64,000 bases of DNA from JAAFIP01 sp963775085 (lineage in GTDB: Bacteria; Pseudomonadota; Gammaproteobacteria; Burkholderiales; Burkholderiaceae_C): assembly GCA_963775085.1 (NCBI GenBank), contig CAVZHO010000002.1:806001-870000 (forward strand), in the 5' to 3' direction. Positions 17,967 to 26,905 of the stretch are shown piece by piece. The position numbers and the translations under genes were made by a program. Within the stretch, counting starts at the first letter, position 1. Each line of letters begins with the position of its first letter. The notes under the pieces were generated by a model that was not told the origin of the DNA, made no database searches, and saw only the letters and a list, made by a program, of their open reading frames with translations.

Positions 17967-19637
17967 TCAAGCAGGCTCAAGCACCAGGCGTCTGGCCAGG
18001 CCCGAGCGCTGTAGCAAAGACAGGGGCTGGCTCTGCACGCCGTGCAGGACCACCCGGCCTTGCACCCTGCTTGTCATCGTGTTGACCACCTGCTCCAGCA
18101 CCTCCAGCCCACTGGTGTCCAGGCCCAGCAACTGGCGGCAGTCCAGGTGTACTTCACGCAACCAGGGGCGCTGCTGCACTTGCTCCAGCACACCATCCAT
18201 CTTCACCACCGCACCAAAAAACAGCACGCCGCGCAGGGTGTAGTGGGCTACGCTGGCGTGAGCCGCTACATTGCCCAGCTGCTGCACCTCGAACAAGGTG
18301 CCCATGCGCCGCACAAACAGCACGCAGGCCAGTACCAGGCCAACCTCCAGCGCCACGGTCAAATCCAAAATCACGGTGAGAAAAAACGTGCCCAGCATGA
18401 TCAGGCGATAGTGGTTGGTATATTGGCGCAGCCGCGCAAACTCGCGCCACTCGCCCATGTTCCAGGCTACAAAAATCAGCACCCCGGCCAGCACCGCCAG
18501 CGGCACATGCACCGCCAGTGGCGCGGCCACCAACACAATGGCCAGCAGGGTGAGGGCGTGCACCATGCCCGCAATCGGTGTGCTGGCCCCGGCGCGGGCA
18601 TTGGTGACGGTGCGGGCAATGGTGCCGGTGGCGGGCATGCCGCCCAGGAAGGGCACCACCATATTGGCAATGCCTTGGGCCATCAGCTCCTGGTTGGGGT
18701 CGTGTGCGGGGGTCTCCTGGCCGGGGTCGGCCAGGCTTTTGGCCACCTGGTCGCCCACCCGCGCGCACAGCAGCGACTCGATGGCTCCCAAAAGGGCAAT
18801 GGTCAGCGTGGGCGTAACCAGTTGCTTGGCACTGGCCCAGCTAAAGCTCGGCCAGTGCCATGGCGGCAGGTCTTGCGGTATGCTGCCAAACTTGCTGCCA
18901 ATGGTCTCCACCGGCATCTTGAGCAGATACGCCAGCGTGGTGAGCGCGAGCAGTGCCACGATGGGGCCGGGAATGCGCGAGGCGGTTTTGAGCGCGCCGT
19001 GGGTGGCGGGCACATCCAGCGCCTGCAGCAGGCGCGAGTCATCCTTCCACAAGCGCGGCCACAGCACCAGGCAGCCCACGCAGAGCAGGGTGAGCGCGAT
19101 GGCATAGGGGTTGTAGCTGGGCGCGGACTGCCACAGCGCGGCCAGAAGCGAGAAGAAATCGGCAGGCATTTTGCTCGCCTGGAGGCCCAATGCGTCTTTG
19201 AGTTGGGACAGGCCGATCAGCACCGCTATGCCATTGGTGAAGCCGATGATGATGCCCACCGGCACATAGCGCACCAGGTTGCCCAGACGCAGCCAGCCCA
19301 TGGCAAACAGCAGCATGCCAGCCAGTACGGTGGCAATCAGCAGATTGGGCAGACCATAGCGCTCGACGATGCCGTACACAATGACGATAAACGCGCCGGC
19401 AGGCCCGCCAATCTGGATGTTGGAGCCACCCAGCGCCGAGATCAGAAACCCCGCCACAATCGCCGTCCACAGCCCTGCTTGCGGCGTGAGGCCCGAGGCA
19501 ATCGCAAAGGCGATGGCCAGTGGCAGGGCGACGATGCCTACGGTGATGCCTGCGCCCACATCTTTGAGCAACGCCGCGCGGTGGTAGCCCTGGAGTGCAT
19601 CGACCAAGCGGGGGCGAAAGCGGTGCAGGCTGGGCAT
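17967..19637 (-). CDS. SulP family anion transporter with STAS domain
   Basis: 556 residues with about ten to twelve hydrophobic segments. The SulP start DVGAGITVGIVALPLAIAFAIASG and GGSNIQIGGPAGAFIVIVYG are typical, and a C-terminal STAS domain (about residues 450-550) includes LDCRQLLGLDTSGLEVLEQ. Family members import sulfate, bicarbonate or other anions. The gene is convergent with the broken genes and not linked to the cys operon, so the substrate cannot be assigned. Confidence 0.88.
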   Translation of the reverse strand: MPSLHRFRPRLVDALQGYHRAALLKDVGAGITVGIVALPLAIAFAIASGLTPQAGLWTAIVAGFLISALGGSNIQIGGPAGAFIVIVYGIVERYGLPNLLIATVLAGMLLFAMGWLRLGNLVRYVPVGIIIGFTNGIAVLIGLSQLKDALGLQASKMPADFFSLLAALWQSAPSYNPYAIALTLLCVGCLVLWPRLWKDDSRLLQALDVPATHGALKTASRIPGPIVALLALTTLAYLLKMPVETIGSKFGSIPQDLPPWHWPSFSWASAKQLVTPTLTIALLGAIESLLCARVGDQVAKSLADPGQETPAHDPNQELMAQGIANMVVPFLGGMPATGTIARTVTNARAGASTPIAGMVHALTLLAIVLVAAPLAVHVPLAVLAGVLIFVAWNMGEWREFARLRQYTNHYRLIMLGTFFLTVILDLTVALEVGLVLACVLFVRRMGTLFEVQQLGNVAAHASVAHYTLRGVLFFGAVVKMDGVLEQVQQRPWLREVHLDCRQLLGLDTSGLEVLEQVVNTMTSRVQGRVVLHGVQSQPLSLLQRSGLARRLVLEPA

Positions 19638-19659
19638 ATTCGGTACTGATGCTGTGCGT

Positions 19660-20037
19660 TCAGTACTTGGCCTTGAACTTTACGCCAGGCAGACCTTGGT
19701 AGTCGATGTCTTGCGTCCATAGCATCGCTCCAAACTCCTGCGCTATGCTGTACATGACCGAGTCTGCCAATGCCAGTTTGTGCCGTTGTCCTATTTGTGA
19801 GGCATGCACTGCGCGCGCATCGGTAATGTCGATCACCGTACCTCGCCGCATCACGTTGAGACAGTCTTGCACCACATCATCCGGCAGCCCGCGACTGAGG
19901 CGCTTATGGACTTCGTAAAGGGACAATGCAGGCACGATCAGGTCAGCGCTATCTGCCAAAGCGGGGGCAAAAAAATCCGCTTGCTCCGAGTCCAAAAAAT
20001 GCTCGATCCAGCCCGATGAGTCAACGACGACGCTCAT
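19660..20037 (-). CDS. vapC: VapC-type PIN-domain toxin
   Basis: 125 residues: VVVDSSGWIEHFLDSEQADFF at the N-terminus, LYEVHKRL in the middle and LALADSVMYSIAQEFGAMLWTQDIDYQGLPGVKF at the end, with the acidic residues of the PIN nuclease. Expected to cleave RNA when released from VapB. Its start overlaps the antitoxin stop (TGATG). Confidence 0.88.
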   Translation of the reverse strand: MSVVVDSSGWIEHFLDSEQADFFAPALADSADLIVPALSLYEVHKRLSRGLPDDVVQDCLNVMRRGTVIDITDARAVHASQIGQRHKLALADSVMYSIAQEFGAMLWTQDIDYQGLPGVKFKAKY

Positions 20038-20273
20038 CAGAAGCGATCCGGCTCTTTAGGGATGTCGGCAAAATCAGCTGGCAGGTTGTAGCCTTTCAAA
20101 ATCCCCCGGTAGGCGCTGACAGGCAGCTCGGGCGTGAGCGTGGTCTTCTTCCCATCGTAGGTGAACTTCACCTTCGACCCCTCCACCAAACCCAGCTTGG
20201 CGCGCAGCGCGGCGGGCAGGGTGATTTGCCCCTTGCTGGTGAGGGTGGCTTCTACTTCTAGGACTGCGGGCAT
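20037..20273 (-). CDS. vapB: VapB-type antitoxin with AbrB fold
   Basis: 78 residues from the ATG at 20273, which follows AGGAGCAAGCC. VEATLTSKGQITLPAALRAKLGL is the swapped-hairpin AbrB/SpoVT DNA-binding domain. It neutralises the VapC toxin encoded directly downstream and probably represses the pair. Confidence 0.88.
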   Translation of the reverse strand: MPAVLEVEATLTSKGQITLPAALRAKLGLVEGSKVKFTYDGKKTTLTPELPVSAYRGILKGYNLPADFADIPKEPDRF

Positions 20274-20360
20274 GGCTTGCTCCTGTGCATTCAATGGAGT
20301 AAGTATGCAGCATAAGTAAGGCGTTGTCAATCGCCTTACTTCTTCGCGAGGTCGGAAGTT

Positions 20361-22517
20361 TTAATGAATCCGCATACCCGGCTGCGCGCCCGGCCAGGGG
20401 GTCAGGATGTAAATGCCGGGGCTGGCTTGCTCGTCGCCGTGGCTGGCGGCCAGCACCATGCCCTCAGACAGGCCAAACTTCATCTTGCGCGGCGCCAGGT
20501 TGGCCACCATCACGGTGAGCTGGCCTACCAGTTGCTCGGGCTTGTAGGCGCTGGCGATGCCGCTGAAAACGTTGCGCAGTTTCGGCTTGCCGTCCTCAGT
20601 GGTTTCACCCGCATCCAAGGTCAAACGCAGCAGCTTGGTCGACCCTTCCACCGCCTCACAGTTCACAATTTTGGCAATGCGCAGGTCAGTCTTGGCAAAG
20701 TCGTCGATGCTGATGGTCGGCGCAATAGCCTCGCCACCGGGATGGCTTGCTCCCTCGCCCGCTGCGGCAGCGGTTTGAGGTAAATTTTTGACAACAGATG
20801 CTACCGTTTTAATAGCTGCTTGCGTCCCGGCGACAGGGACTACCGGCTCAAACAATGCTTCAAGCTGCTTGGGGTCCACCCGCTGCATCAAATGTTTGTA
20901 TTCCCCAATCACATGCCCCGCGCCGAGCAGCTTCGCGCCATCGGCATAGGTAAACGCGGGTACTTTCAAAAACGCTTCCACCTGCGCGGCCAGTGCGGGC
21001 ATGACGGGCTTCAGGCAAATCGTCAGCAGGCGAAAGGCCTCTACGCAGGTGGTGCACACCTCTTGCAAGCGCGCGTCCTGGCCTTCCTTCTTGGCCAGTT
21101 CCCACGGTTTGTTTTGGTCCACATATTCGTTCACGCGATCCGCCAGCTGCATGGTGTCGCGCAGGGCCTTGGCAAAGTCGCGCTCATCAATCAGTTGTTT
21201 TATGCTACCGATTGAAGAGCTGATGACGCTCGTCAGTGCTAGCGATTCGCCCGATAGGGCCCCCAGCTTGCCGTCAAAGCGCTTGGCAACAAACCCCGCC
21301 GCGCGTGAGGCAATGTTGATGTATTTGCCCACCAGGTCGCTGTTCACCCGCAGCTGAAAATCCTGCGCCATAAAGTCGATATCTTCATTGCGGCCGTTCA
21401 GCTTGGTAGCGATGTAGTAGCGCAGCCACTCGGCGTTCATGCCCAGCGACAGGTATTTGAGCGGGTCAATGCCGGTGCCGCGGCTCTTGCTCATTTTCTC
21501 GCCGTTCACCGTCAAATGCCCGTGCACAAAGATGTTGTTGGGCGTTTTGCGGCCACTGAAGTGCAGCATGGCGGGCCAGAACAGGGTGTGGAAGGTGATG
21601 ATGTCTTTGCCGATAAAGTGGTATTGCTCCAGTTTGGGGTCGGCCATGTAGGTGTCGTAGCTCACACCGCGCTTGTCCAGCAGGTTTTTCAGGCTGGCCA
21701 GGTAGCCCACGGGCGCGTCCAGCCACACGTAAAAGTATTTGCCCGGCGCGTCAGGGATCTCGATGCCAAAGTAGGGTGCGTCTCTAGAAATGTCCCAGTC
21801 GCCCAGGCCTTCGCTGGTGCTGCCGTCGGTGTTGGTGCGCACGCTGAACCATTCCTTCACCTTGTTGGCCACTTCGGGTTGCAGTTTGCCGTCTTGCGTC
21901 CACTTTTCCAAAAACGCCACACAGCGCGGGTCGGACAGGGTAAAGAAGAAATGCTCCGAGCTTTTCAGCACCGGGGTGGCACCGCTGAAGGTGGAATAGG
22001 GGTTAATCAAATCAGTCGGCGCATACACCGCGCCGCACACCTCACAGTTGTCGCCATACTGGTCTTTGGCACCGCACTTGGGGCATTGGCCTTTGATAAA
22101 GCGGTCGGCCAGAAAGATGCCTTTCTCGGGGTCAAAAAACTGCTCTACGCTTTTGCTTTGGATCAGGCCTGCTTTTTTCAAGTCCAGATATATCTGCTTG
22201 GCCAGCGCATGGTTCTCCGGCGCGTCGGTGCGGTGCCAGTTATCGAAACTGATGTGAAAGCCGTCCAGATACTGCTTGCGCCCCGCTGCGATCTCGCCCA
22301 CAAAGGCCTGGGGTGTGATGCCCTTGTTTTGCGCCGCAATCATGATGGCCGCGCCGTGCGCGTCGTCGGCGCAGACAAAATCCACCACATGCCCGCTCAT
22401 CCGCTGCGCGCGCACCCAGATATCGGCCTGGATGTACTCCATGATGTGGCCAATATGGAAGTTGCCATTGGCGTAGGGCAGGGCGGTGGTAACGAAGAGT
22501 TTGCGCGGGGCGGTCAT
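20361..22517 (-). CDS. metG: methionyl-tRNA synthetase
   Basis: 718 residues. Class I signature FHIGH near residue 20, zinc knuckle CPKCGAKDQYGDNCEVCG near 145, and KMSKSRGTG near 345, followed by the anticodon-binding helical domain and a C-terminal tRNA-binding OB-fold (DFAKTDLRIAKIVNCEAVEGS). The linker before the OB-fold contains PVVPVAGTQAAIKTVAS, encoded by a TGCTTACG repeat. A second, weaker repeat-like stretch underlies SVISSSIGSIK in the anticodon domain. Both insertions fall in places that should tolerate extra residues. Confidence 0.95.
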   Translation of the reverse strand: MTAPRKLFVTTALPYANGNFHIGHIMEYIQADIWVRAQRMSGHVVDFVCADDAHGAAIMIAAQNKGITPQAFVGEIAAGRKQYLDGFHISFDNWHRTDAPENHALAKQIYLDLKKAGLIQSKSVEQFFDPEKGIFLADRFIKGQCPKCGAKDQYGDNCEVCGAVYAPTDLINPYSTFSGATPVLKSSEHFFFTLSDPRCVAFLEKWTQDGKLQPEVANKVKEWFSVRTNTDGSTSEGLGDWDISRDAPYFGIEIPDAPGKYFYVWLDAPVGYLASLKNLLDKRGVSYDTYMADPKLEQYHFIGKDIITFHTLFWPAMLHFSGRKTPNNIFVHGHLTVNGEKMSKSRGTGIDPLKYLSLGMNAEWLRYYIATKLNGRNEDIDFMAQDFQLRVNSDLVGKYINIASRAAGFVAKRFDGKLGALSGESLALTSVISSSIGSIKQLIDERDFAKALRDTMQLADRVNEYVDQNKPWELAKKEGQDARLQEVCTTCVEAFRLLTICLKPVMPALAAQVEAFLKVPAFTYADGAKLLGAGHVIGEYKHLMQRVDPKQLEALFEPVVPVAGTQAAIKTVASVVKNLPQTAAAAGEGASHPGGEAIAPTISIDDFAKTDLRIAKIVNCEAVEGSTKLLRLTLDAGETTEDGKPKLRNVFSGIASAYKPEQLVGQLTVMVANLAPRKMKFGLSEGMVLAASHGDEQASPGIYILTPWPGAQPGMRIH
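20797..20847 (+). repeat. TGCTTACG-family repeat inside metG
   Basis: AATAGCTGCTTGCG then GTCCC/GGGAC stem. It is open in the metG frame on the opposite strand, coding QAAIKTVA. Confidence 0.85.
21198..21240 (+). repeat. possible degenerate TGCTTACG repeat inside metG
   Basis: TGCTACCGATTGAAGAGCTG followed by TGACG/CGTCA arms resembles the family, but is weaker and in a different codon phase from the 20797 copy. Confidence 0.3.
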
Positions 22518-22644
22518 GGTGGCGGACGTGGTGATGTGTGAGAATTTTTTATACGGGTAAGCACGTATTTTAGAAGGCTTCGCTACACTCTACAGGTTAG
22601 CTCCCTTTTGCGGGCTTTGTTCCATCTGTTTTTTTAAGCAATCC

Positions 22645-23733
22645 ATGGCCACCAATGACGACATTCTCGCGGCGCTCAAAGCCGTGATTGACCCGAACAC
22701 GGGCAAAGATTTTGTATCCACCAAATCGGTGAAAAACCTCACGGTATCAGAGGGCGATGTGGCCTTTGACGTGGAGCTGGGTTACCCCGCCAAGAGCCAG
22801 ATCCCCGGCTTTCGCAAAGCGTTGATAGCAGCAGCCAAAGGCGTGGCAGGCGTAGAAAACGTGTCGTGCAACGTCACCATGAAAATTACCGCCCATGCCG
22901 CCCAGCGCGGCGTGGCGCTGATGCCTACGGTTAAAAACATCGTTGCCGTGGCCTCCGGCAAGGGGGGGGTGGGCAAGAGCACCACCGCCGTCAACCTGGC
23001 CCTGGCCCTGGCCGCCGAGGGTGCCAAGGTAGGCCTGCTGGATGCCGATATTTACGGCCCCAGCCAGCCGATGATGATGGGCATCGAAGGCCGCCCCGAG
23101 TCTGAGGACGGCCAAACCATGGAAGCCATGGAAAACTACGGCGTGCAGGTCATGTCGATCGGCTTTTTGGTCGCCCAAGACGAAGCCATGGTCTGGCGCG
23201 GCCCCATGGCCACCCAGGCGCTGGAGCAACTGATTCGCCAGACCAACTGGAAAGACCTGGACTATTTGATTGTGGATATGCCGCCCGGCACGGGTGACAT
23301 TCAGTTGACGCTGTCGCAAAGAGTACCCATGACCGGCGCAGTCATCGTCACCACCCCGCAGGACATTGCTTTGCTGGACGCCAAAAAAGGCATCAAGATG
23401 TTTGAAAAAGTCGGCGTGCCGATTTTGGGCATCGTCGAGAACATGGCTGTGCACATCTGCACCCAGTGCGGCCATACCGAGCACATCTTCGGCCAGGACG
23501 GCGGTAAAAAGATGGCTGCCGAATACAACATGGACTATCTGGGTGCCCTGCCGCTGGACATGCAAATCCGCTTGCAGGCGGACAATGGACGGCCCACCGT
23601 GGTGTCGGATCCGGATGGCAAAGTGGCCGGTATCTACAAGGCTATTGCGCGCCAGGTGGCGATCAAGATCGCGGCCAAGGCCAAAGACTTTTCCAGTAAG
23701 TTTCCTAGTATCAAAATTTCTAAAGATACCTGA
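22645..23733 (+). CDS. apbC: Mrp/ApbC iron-sulfur cluster carrier ATPase
   Basis: 362 residues. An N-terminal MIP18-like domain (residues 1-90) is followed by the deviant Walker A motif SGKGGVGKSTTAVN near residue 105 and the CTQCG cluster-binding pair near 275. It carries Fe-S clusters to apoproteins in the cytosol. It is divergent from metG, the usual arrangement in Burkholderiales. Confidence 0.92.
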   Translation: MATNDDILAALKAVIDPNTGKDFVSTKSVKNLTVSEGDVAFDVELGYPAKSQIPGFRKALIAAAKGVAGVENVSCNVTMKITAHAAQRGVALMPTVKNIVAVASGKGGVGKSTTAVNLALALAAEGAKVGLLDADIYGPSQPMMMGIEGRPESEDGQTMEAMENYGVQVMSIGFLVAQDEAMVWRGPMATQALEQLIRQTNWKDLDYLIVDMPPGTGDIQLTLSQRVPMTGAVIVTTPQDIALLDAKKGIKMFEKVGVPILGIVENMAVHICTQCGHTEHIFGQDGGKKMAAEYNMDYLGALPLDMQIRLQADNGRPTVVSDPDGKVAGIYKAIARQVAIKIAAKAKDFSSKFPSIKISKDT

Positions 23734-23754
23734 TGGGTGGTCGGCTTGCGTAAG

Positions 23755-23928
23755 TTTTTAGGTAACGCTAAAAACGCAAAAATTACGCAAAAAGCGCAAA
23801 AAAAAAGCGGAAAATAGAAAAAAATTTCTAAACTGGATTCGCAAATGAAGCTGTAATCTAGCAAAGTTTTTTGTATTTCTTTTTTTGCGTTTTTCGCGTA
23901 TGTTTAGCGCTTTTTGCGTTACCTAAAA
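23755..23928. repeat. AT-rich inverted repeat between apbC and frmA
   Basis: The ends are GGTAACGCTAAAAACGC and GCGCTTTTTGCGTTACC, an almost perfect inversion over a 174-base span. Same family as 9698-9822. Confidence 0.75.
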
Positions 23929-23963
23929 TCTACGCATACCCACCCTTTGAACAAAGCAACACA

Positions 23964-25070
23964 ATGAAAACAAAAGCCGCCGTAGCCTGGAAAGCAGGCC
24001 AACCCCTCACCATTGAAACTGTGGACCTGCAAGGCCCCAAGTTGGGTGAGGTGCTGGTCGAGATCAAAGCCACCGGCATTTGCCACACCGACTACTACAC
24101 CTTGAGCGGCGCCGACCCCGAGGGCATCTTCCCCGCCATCTTGGGCCATGAGGGCGCAGGCATTGTGGTGGACGTAGGCCCGGGTGTGACCACCTTGCAA
24201 AAGGGTGACCACGTCATCCCGCTCTATACCCCCGAGTGCCGCACCTGCAAGTTTTGCCTGAGTCGCAAAACCAATCTGTGCCAGCTGATTCGCGGGACCC
24301 AGGGCAAGGGCCTGATGCCGGACGCCACCAGCCGCTTCAGCCTGGACGGCAAGCCGATCTTTCACTACATGGGCACGTCTACCTTCAGCAACTACACGGT
24401 TGCGCCAGAAATTTCGCTGGCCAAGATTCGCAAAGACGCGCCGTTTGACAAGGTCTGCTACATCGGCTGCGGCGTGACTACCGGCATTGGTGCGGTGCTG
24501 TTTACCGCCAAAGTCGAGGCGGGTGCCAACGTGGTGGTGTTTGGCCTGGGCGGCATTGGCCTGAACGTGATTCAGGGGGCCAAAATGGTGGGTGCCGACA
24601 AGATCATCGGCGTAGACATCAACCCGGCTCGGCAAGCCATGGCGCGCCAGTTTGGCATGACGCACTTTATCAACCCCAATGAGGTCGAGAACGTGGTGGA
24701 CGCAGTTGTACAGCTCACCGACGGCGGAGCAGACTACAGCTTTGAATGCATCGGCAACACCAAGGTCATGCGCCAGGCGCTGGAGTGCACCCACAAGGGC
24801 TGGGGCCGCTCAATCATCATCGGCGTGGCCGAGGCCGGTGCCGAGATCAGCACGCGCCCCTTCCAGCTCGTCACGGGCCGCAAGTGGGAAGGCTCAGCCT
24901 TCGGCGGCGCACGCGGCCGCACCGATGTGCCCAAAATCGTCGACTGGTACATGGAAGGCAAGATCAGCATTGACCCCTTGATCACCCACACCATGCGTCT
25001 GGAAGACATCAACAAAGGCTTTGATCTGATGAAGAGTGGGGAGTCGATTCGGGGTGTGGTGTTGTTTTAA
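23964..25070 (+). CDS. frmA: S-(hydroxymethyl)glutathione dehydrogenase (class III alcohol dehydrogenase)
   Basis: 368 residues from the ATG at 23964. Catalytic zinc region TGICHTDYYTLSG, structural zinc cysteines CRTCKFCLSRKTNLC, and the NAD motif VFGLGGIGLNVIQGA. It oxidises the glutathione adduct of formaldehyde, protecting against formaldehyde and also reducing S-nitrosoglutathione. No FrmB esterase or FrmR repressor is next to it. Frames continuing upstream lie in the AT-rich repeat and are not coding. Confidence 0.93.
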   Translation: MKTKAAVAWKAGQPLTIETVDLQGPKLGEVLVEIKATGICHTDYYTLSGADPEGIFPAILGHEGAGIVVDVGPGVTTLQKGDHVIPLYTPECRTCKFCLSRKTNLCQLIRGTQGKGLMPDATSRFSLDGKPIFHYMGTSTFSNYTVAPEISLAKIRKDAPFDKVCYIGCGVTTGIGAVLFTAKVEAGANVVVFGLGGIGLNVIQGAKMVGADKIIGVDINPARQAMARQFGMTHFINPNEVENVVDAVVQLTDGGADYSFECIGNTKVMRQALECTHKGWGRSIIIGVAEAGAEISTRPFQLVTGRKWEGSAFGGARGRTDVPKIVDWYMEGKISIDPLITHTMRLEDINKGFDLMKSGESIRGVVLF

Positions 25071-25128
25071 GTTTTTCTGCGTTTTTGCGTTTGGGTTCTC
25101 TGGGCGTTATCTCCGACTGAGCTGGACT

Positions 25129-25247
25129 CAGGGTGGGCATCCCGCTGCAAAATTTTTACGAAAACACGCGCGAACGCAACTCACGCCAGGACAGCGCATG
25201 CACCGCGCGCCTTTCTCCAAAATTTTCATCGGGACGAGCCCACCCTG
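25129..25247 (-). repeat. palindromic mobile-element-like repeat (copy A)
   Basis: Ends CAGGGTGGGC and GCCCACCCTG are perfect inversions, and the interior is palindromic. The interior matches the repeats at 26612-26743 and 29718-29862 (for example AGAAAGGCGCGCGGTGCAT and GTGTTTTCGTA). It appears to interrupt an AT-rich repeat, traces of which remain at 25070-25110 and 25259-25275. No coding content. Confidence 0.65.
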
Positions 25248-25287
25248 TCACATAGTTCTTTGCGTTTTTAACGGTCCGTGCGCCGGA

Positions 25288-25336
25288 TTGACTGCTATAG
25301 ATTAAAGAGCTTCCCACGCCCTATCTTATTGAGCCA
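25288..25336 (+). repeat. degenerate TGCTTACG-family repeat beside attC
   Basis: TGCTATAGATTAAAGAGCTTCCCACGCCC, read in parts, follows the consensus with a few changes. It ends eight bases before the attC-like site at 25344. Confidence 0.6.
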
Positions 25337-25343
25337 TGGTGGT

Positions 25344-25399
25344 GTTTAACGTTTGATACAAGCCGCCTGCCGGAGGCGGGTCCACTCGAAGGGTTAGAC
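25344..25399 (-). other. attC-like integron recombination site, 3' of the hydrolase cassette
   Basis: Read on the minus strand it begins GTCTAAC (RYYYAAC) and ends GTTAAAC (GTTRRRY), with a central CCGCCT/AGGCGG hairpin, 56 bases in all. The stop codon of the hydrolase gene lies within GTCTAAC, as in many integron cassettes. Confidence 0.65.
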
Positions 25400-26203
25400 G
25401 TCATTTCCGGAGGGTCGGTTTATTAAGGCAAGCAGAGTTTCAGCGTACTGGGCAGGGTGCTCGACAAATCCGGAGTGTGCGCCAGGGAGGACGCGCAGAG
25501 TGGCGTGAGGAAACTTCGCGGAAAGCTGCTCGGATAGATACGGTGGAGCAAGTTGGTCGTGCTCTCCCACGAGAATTGAAATCGGAACCTGAAGGTCGGA
25601 GAGTTGGGTCGGCGCGGCGTACCCGATCAAGGCTTCTGCTTGACGAACGAACCCTTGAAGTGATTGACGGTATGGGTTCTTCAGCATCGCCTGAATAAAA
25701 GCCTCATAAGTAGCCTCATTGTTAGCGAGGGCGGGGCTGTAGACCAATCGGGCCACATGGCGAACGACCTGCTCGTAAGGCATGTCGGAACGTCGAATAT
25801 TGACCCAATTGCCAATTGCGTTCCTAAGCATGCCATCTGCAGCCACGAAGCTTCCAAGCAAGACCAAGTGTTTGACCCTTTCAGGATGGCTTAAGGCGAG
25901 CGACTGGGCAATGATCCCGCCCATGCTCCAGCCAACGATGTTCGCTGAGGGAATCTGGAGATCGTCCATTAACGCGAGAACATCGTCTGCCATCTGCTGG
26001 ATTGTGTATACCTCGTCTGGTGCACTTGATCGGCCGGCGCCGCGATTGTCAAGCGAGATGACACGAACACACTTGCTCAGTTCCGGGAGGATGAACCTCC
26101 ACACTTGCAGATCTGCGCTGATCCCACAGATGAGGATGAGCGGCTCCCCGGAGCCGGTTTCTTCGTAGTAGCAGATGAAGTTTTCTCGCTGGAGCGTGGG
26201 CAT
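25394..26203 (-). CDS. alpha/beta hydrolase carried on an integron-type cassette
   Basis: 269 residues; AGGAGACGCAC precedes the ATG. Oxyanion strand LILICGISADLQVW, nucleophile elbow VGWSMGG (Ser about 94), then SILVGEHDQLAPP with the aspartate and PGAHSGFVEHP with the histidine, so the full catalytic triad is present. It resembles 3-oxoadipate enol-lactonase and related esterases; the substrate is unknown. The gene is tightly framed by attC-like sites at 25344-25399 and 26220-26303, the layout of a mobile gene cassette. Codon use is less GC-rich than in neighbouring core genes, supporting transfer. Confidence 0.85.
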   Translation of the reverse strand: MPTLQRENFICYYEETGSGEPLILICGISADLQVWRFILPELSKCVRVISLDNRGAGRSSAPDEVYTIQQMADDVLALMDDLQIPSANIVGWSMGGIIAQSLALSHPERVKHLVLLGSFVAADGMLRNAIGNWVNIRRSDMPYEQVVRHVARLVYSPALANNEATYEAFIQAMLKNPYRQSLQGFVRQAEALIGYAAPTQLSDLQVPISILVGEHDQLAPPYLSEQLSAKFPHATLRVLPGAHSGFVEHPAQYAETLLALINRPSGNDV

Positions 26204-26219
26204 GTGCGTCTCCTATGAC

Positions 26220-26303
26220 GTCTAACGAATAGCGTCTATCTGTCGCGAGACCAACCTGAATTAAACCGAGAGCGCTTCCTGCAACAGATAAACTTTGTTG
26301 GAC
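26220..26303 (-). other. attC-like site upstream of the hydrolase cassette
   Basis: On the minus strand it runs from GTCCAAC to GTTAGAC (84 bases). Inner arms TTTATCTGTTGC and GCGACAGATAGA pair, giving the expected imperfect palindrome. It would belong to a preceding cassette whose gene is not recognisable. Confidence 0.6.
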
Positions 26304-26528
26304 TGAACCACACAGGGTGGATGCGGGTAAGGGGGATGAAATCTTCAGCCCGCAATGTGAAGCAAATTATGACGCAGATTGCGCTGCTTTGGGCAATCAA
26401 AGTACTTTTGCTGGCACAGGTAGGGCATCTTGACCAGTCTGACAATTAAGCGAAAGATGTTGAAATGGGTACAGCTAGCTCACGGAATGCGTTGCCGGTC
26501 ATTTGGGTGCTGATTTTCAGCAGTGGTA
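26304..26528. other. remnant between attC site and repeat, no clear gene
   Basis: Holds only short frames (37 aa on the plus strand, 69 aa on the minus strand running through the attC-like site). No family is recognised. It may be the remains of an upstream cassette. Confidence 0.4.
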
Positions 26529-26587
26529 TTTGCTACATATTTCAGAGCTGCTTACGCCCTAGCGACAAGGACTATGCGGGTATTTAA
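26529..26587 (+). repeat. TGCTTACG-family repeat at left edge of the TA island
   Basis: Complete copy, directly joined to palindromic repeat copy B. The same combination recurs at 29635-29862. Confidence 0.8.
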
Positions 26588-26611
26588 CCGTCAAAACTGC
26601 CCTCCAAACCA

Positions 26612-26743
26612 GCCGAGCGGTGGTTGAACGGGGTTGCGATGAAAAAATCGTAGGGAGGCGCGCTCACGGTCTCAAGTTTGCTGCTGAGGTATTCGCGTGT
26701 TCCCGTAGATTTTTTGCGTCGCAATCTCTTCAACCGCCGCAGC
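26612..26743 (+). repeat. palindromic mobile-element-like repeat (copy B)
   Basis: Starts GCGGTGGTTGAACGGGGTTG and ends with its imperfect inverse (CAATCTCTTCAACCGCCGC). Very close to copy C at 29718-29862, same orientation. Confidence 0.75.
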
Positions 26744-26842
26744 TCACGATGCTTGGCATGAACTCTTCGACCTCCATTGACGGTTAAACCCAAACATTCA
26801 CCGCGCAAAATTTAGAACAGTGGCAGACAGATGTGTTCTACA

Positions 26843-26900
26843 GTGCTTCTAATTCAATAGCTGCTTATGCTTGATTCCATTGACTTGCAGCGCTATTTTG
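26843..26900 (+). repeat. TGCTTACG-family repeat downstream of yoeB
   Basis: Contains CAATAGCTGCTTATGC; the second half is diverged. Confidence 0.65.
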
Positions 26901-26905
26901 CGATA

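Noticed and set aside
18042..19649. Long open frame (535 codons) on the plus strand
   Set aside because: It is antisense to the well-supported SulP transporter gene and is rich in His, Gln and Gly, as expected from GC-rich shadow frames.
26236..26445. 69-codon frame on the minus strand between attC-like site and repeat
   Set aside because: It runs through the attC-like palindrome, has unusual composition and no recognisable domain.
26584..26808. 74-codon frame on the minus strand
   Set aside because: Lies within palindromic repeat copy B; the repeat itself explains the open frame.
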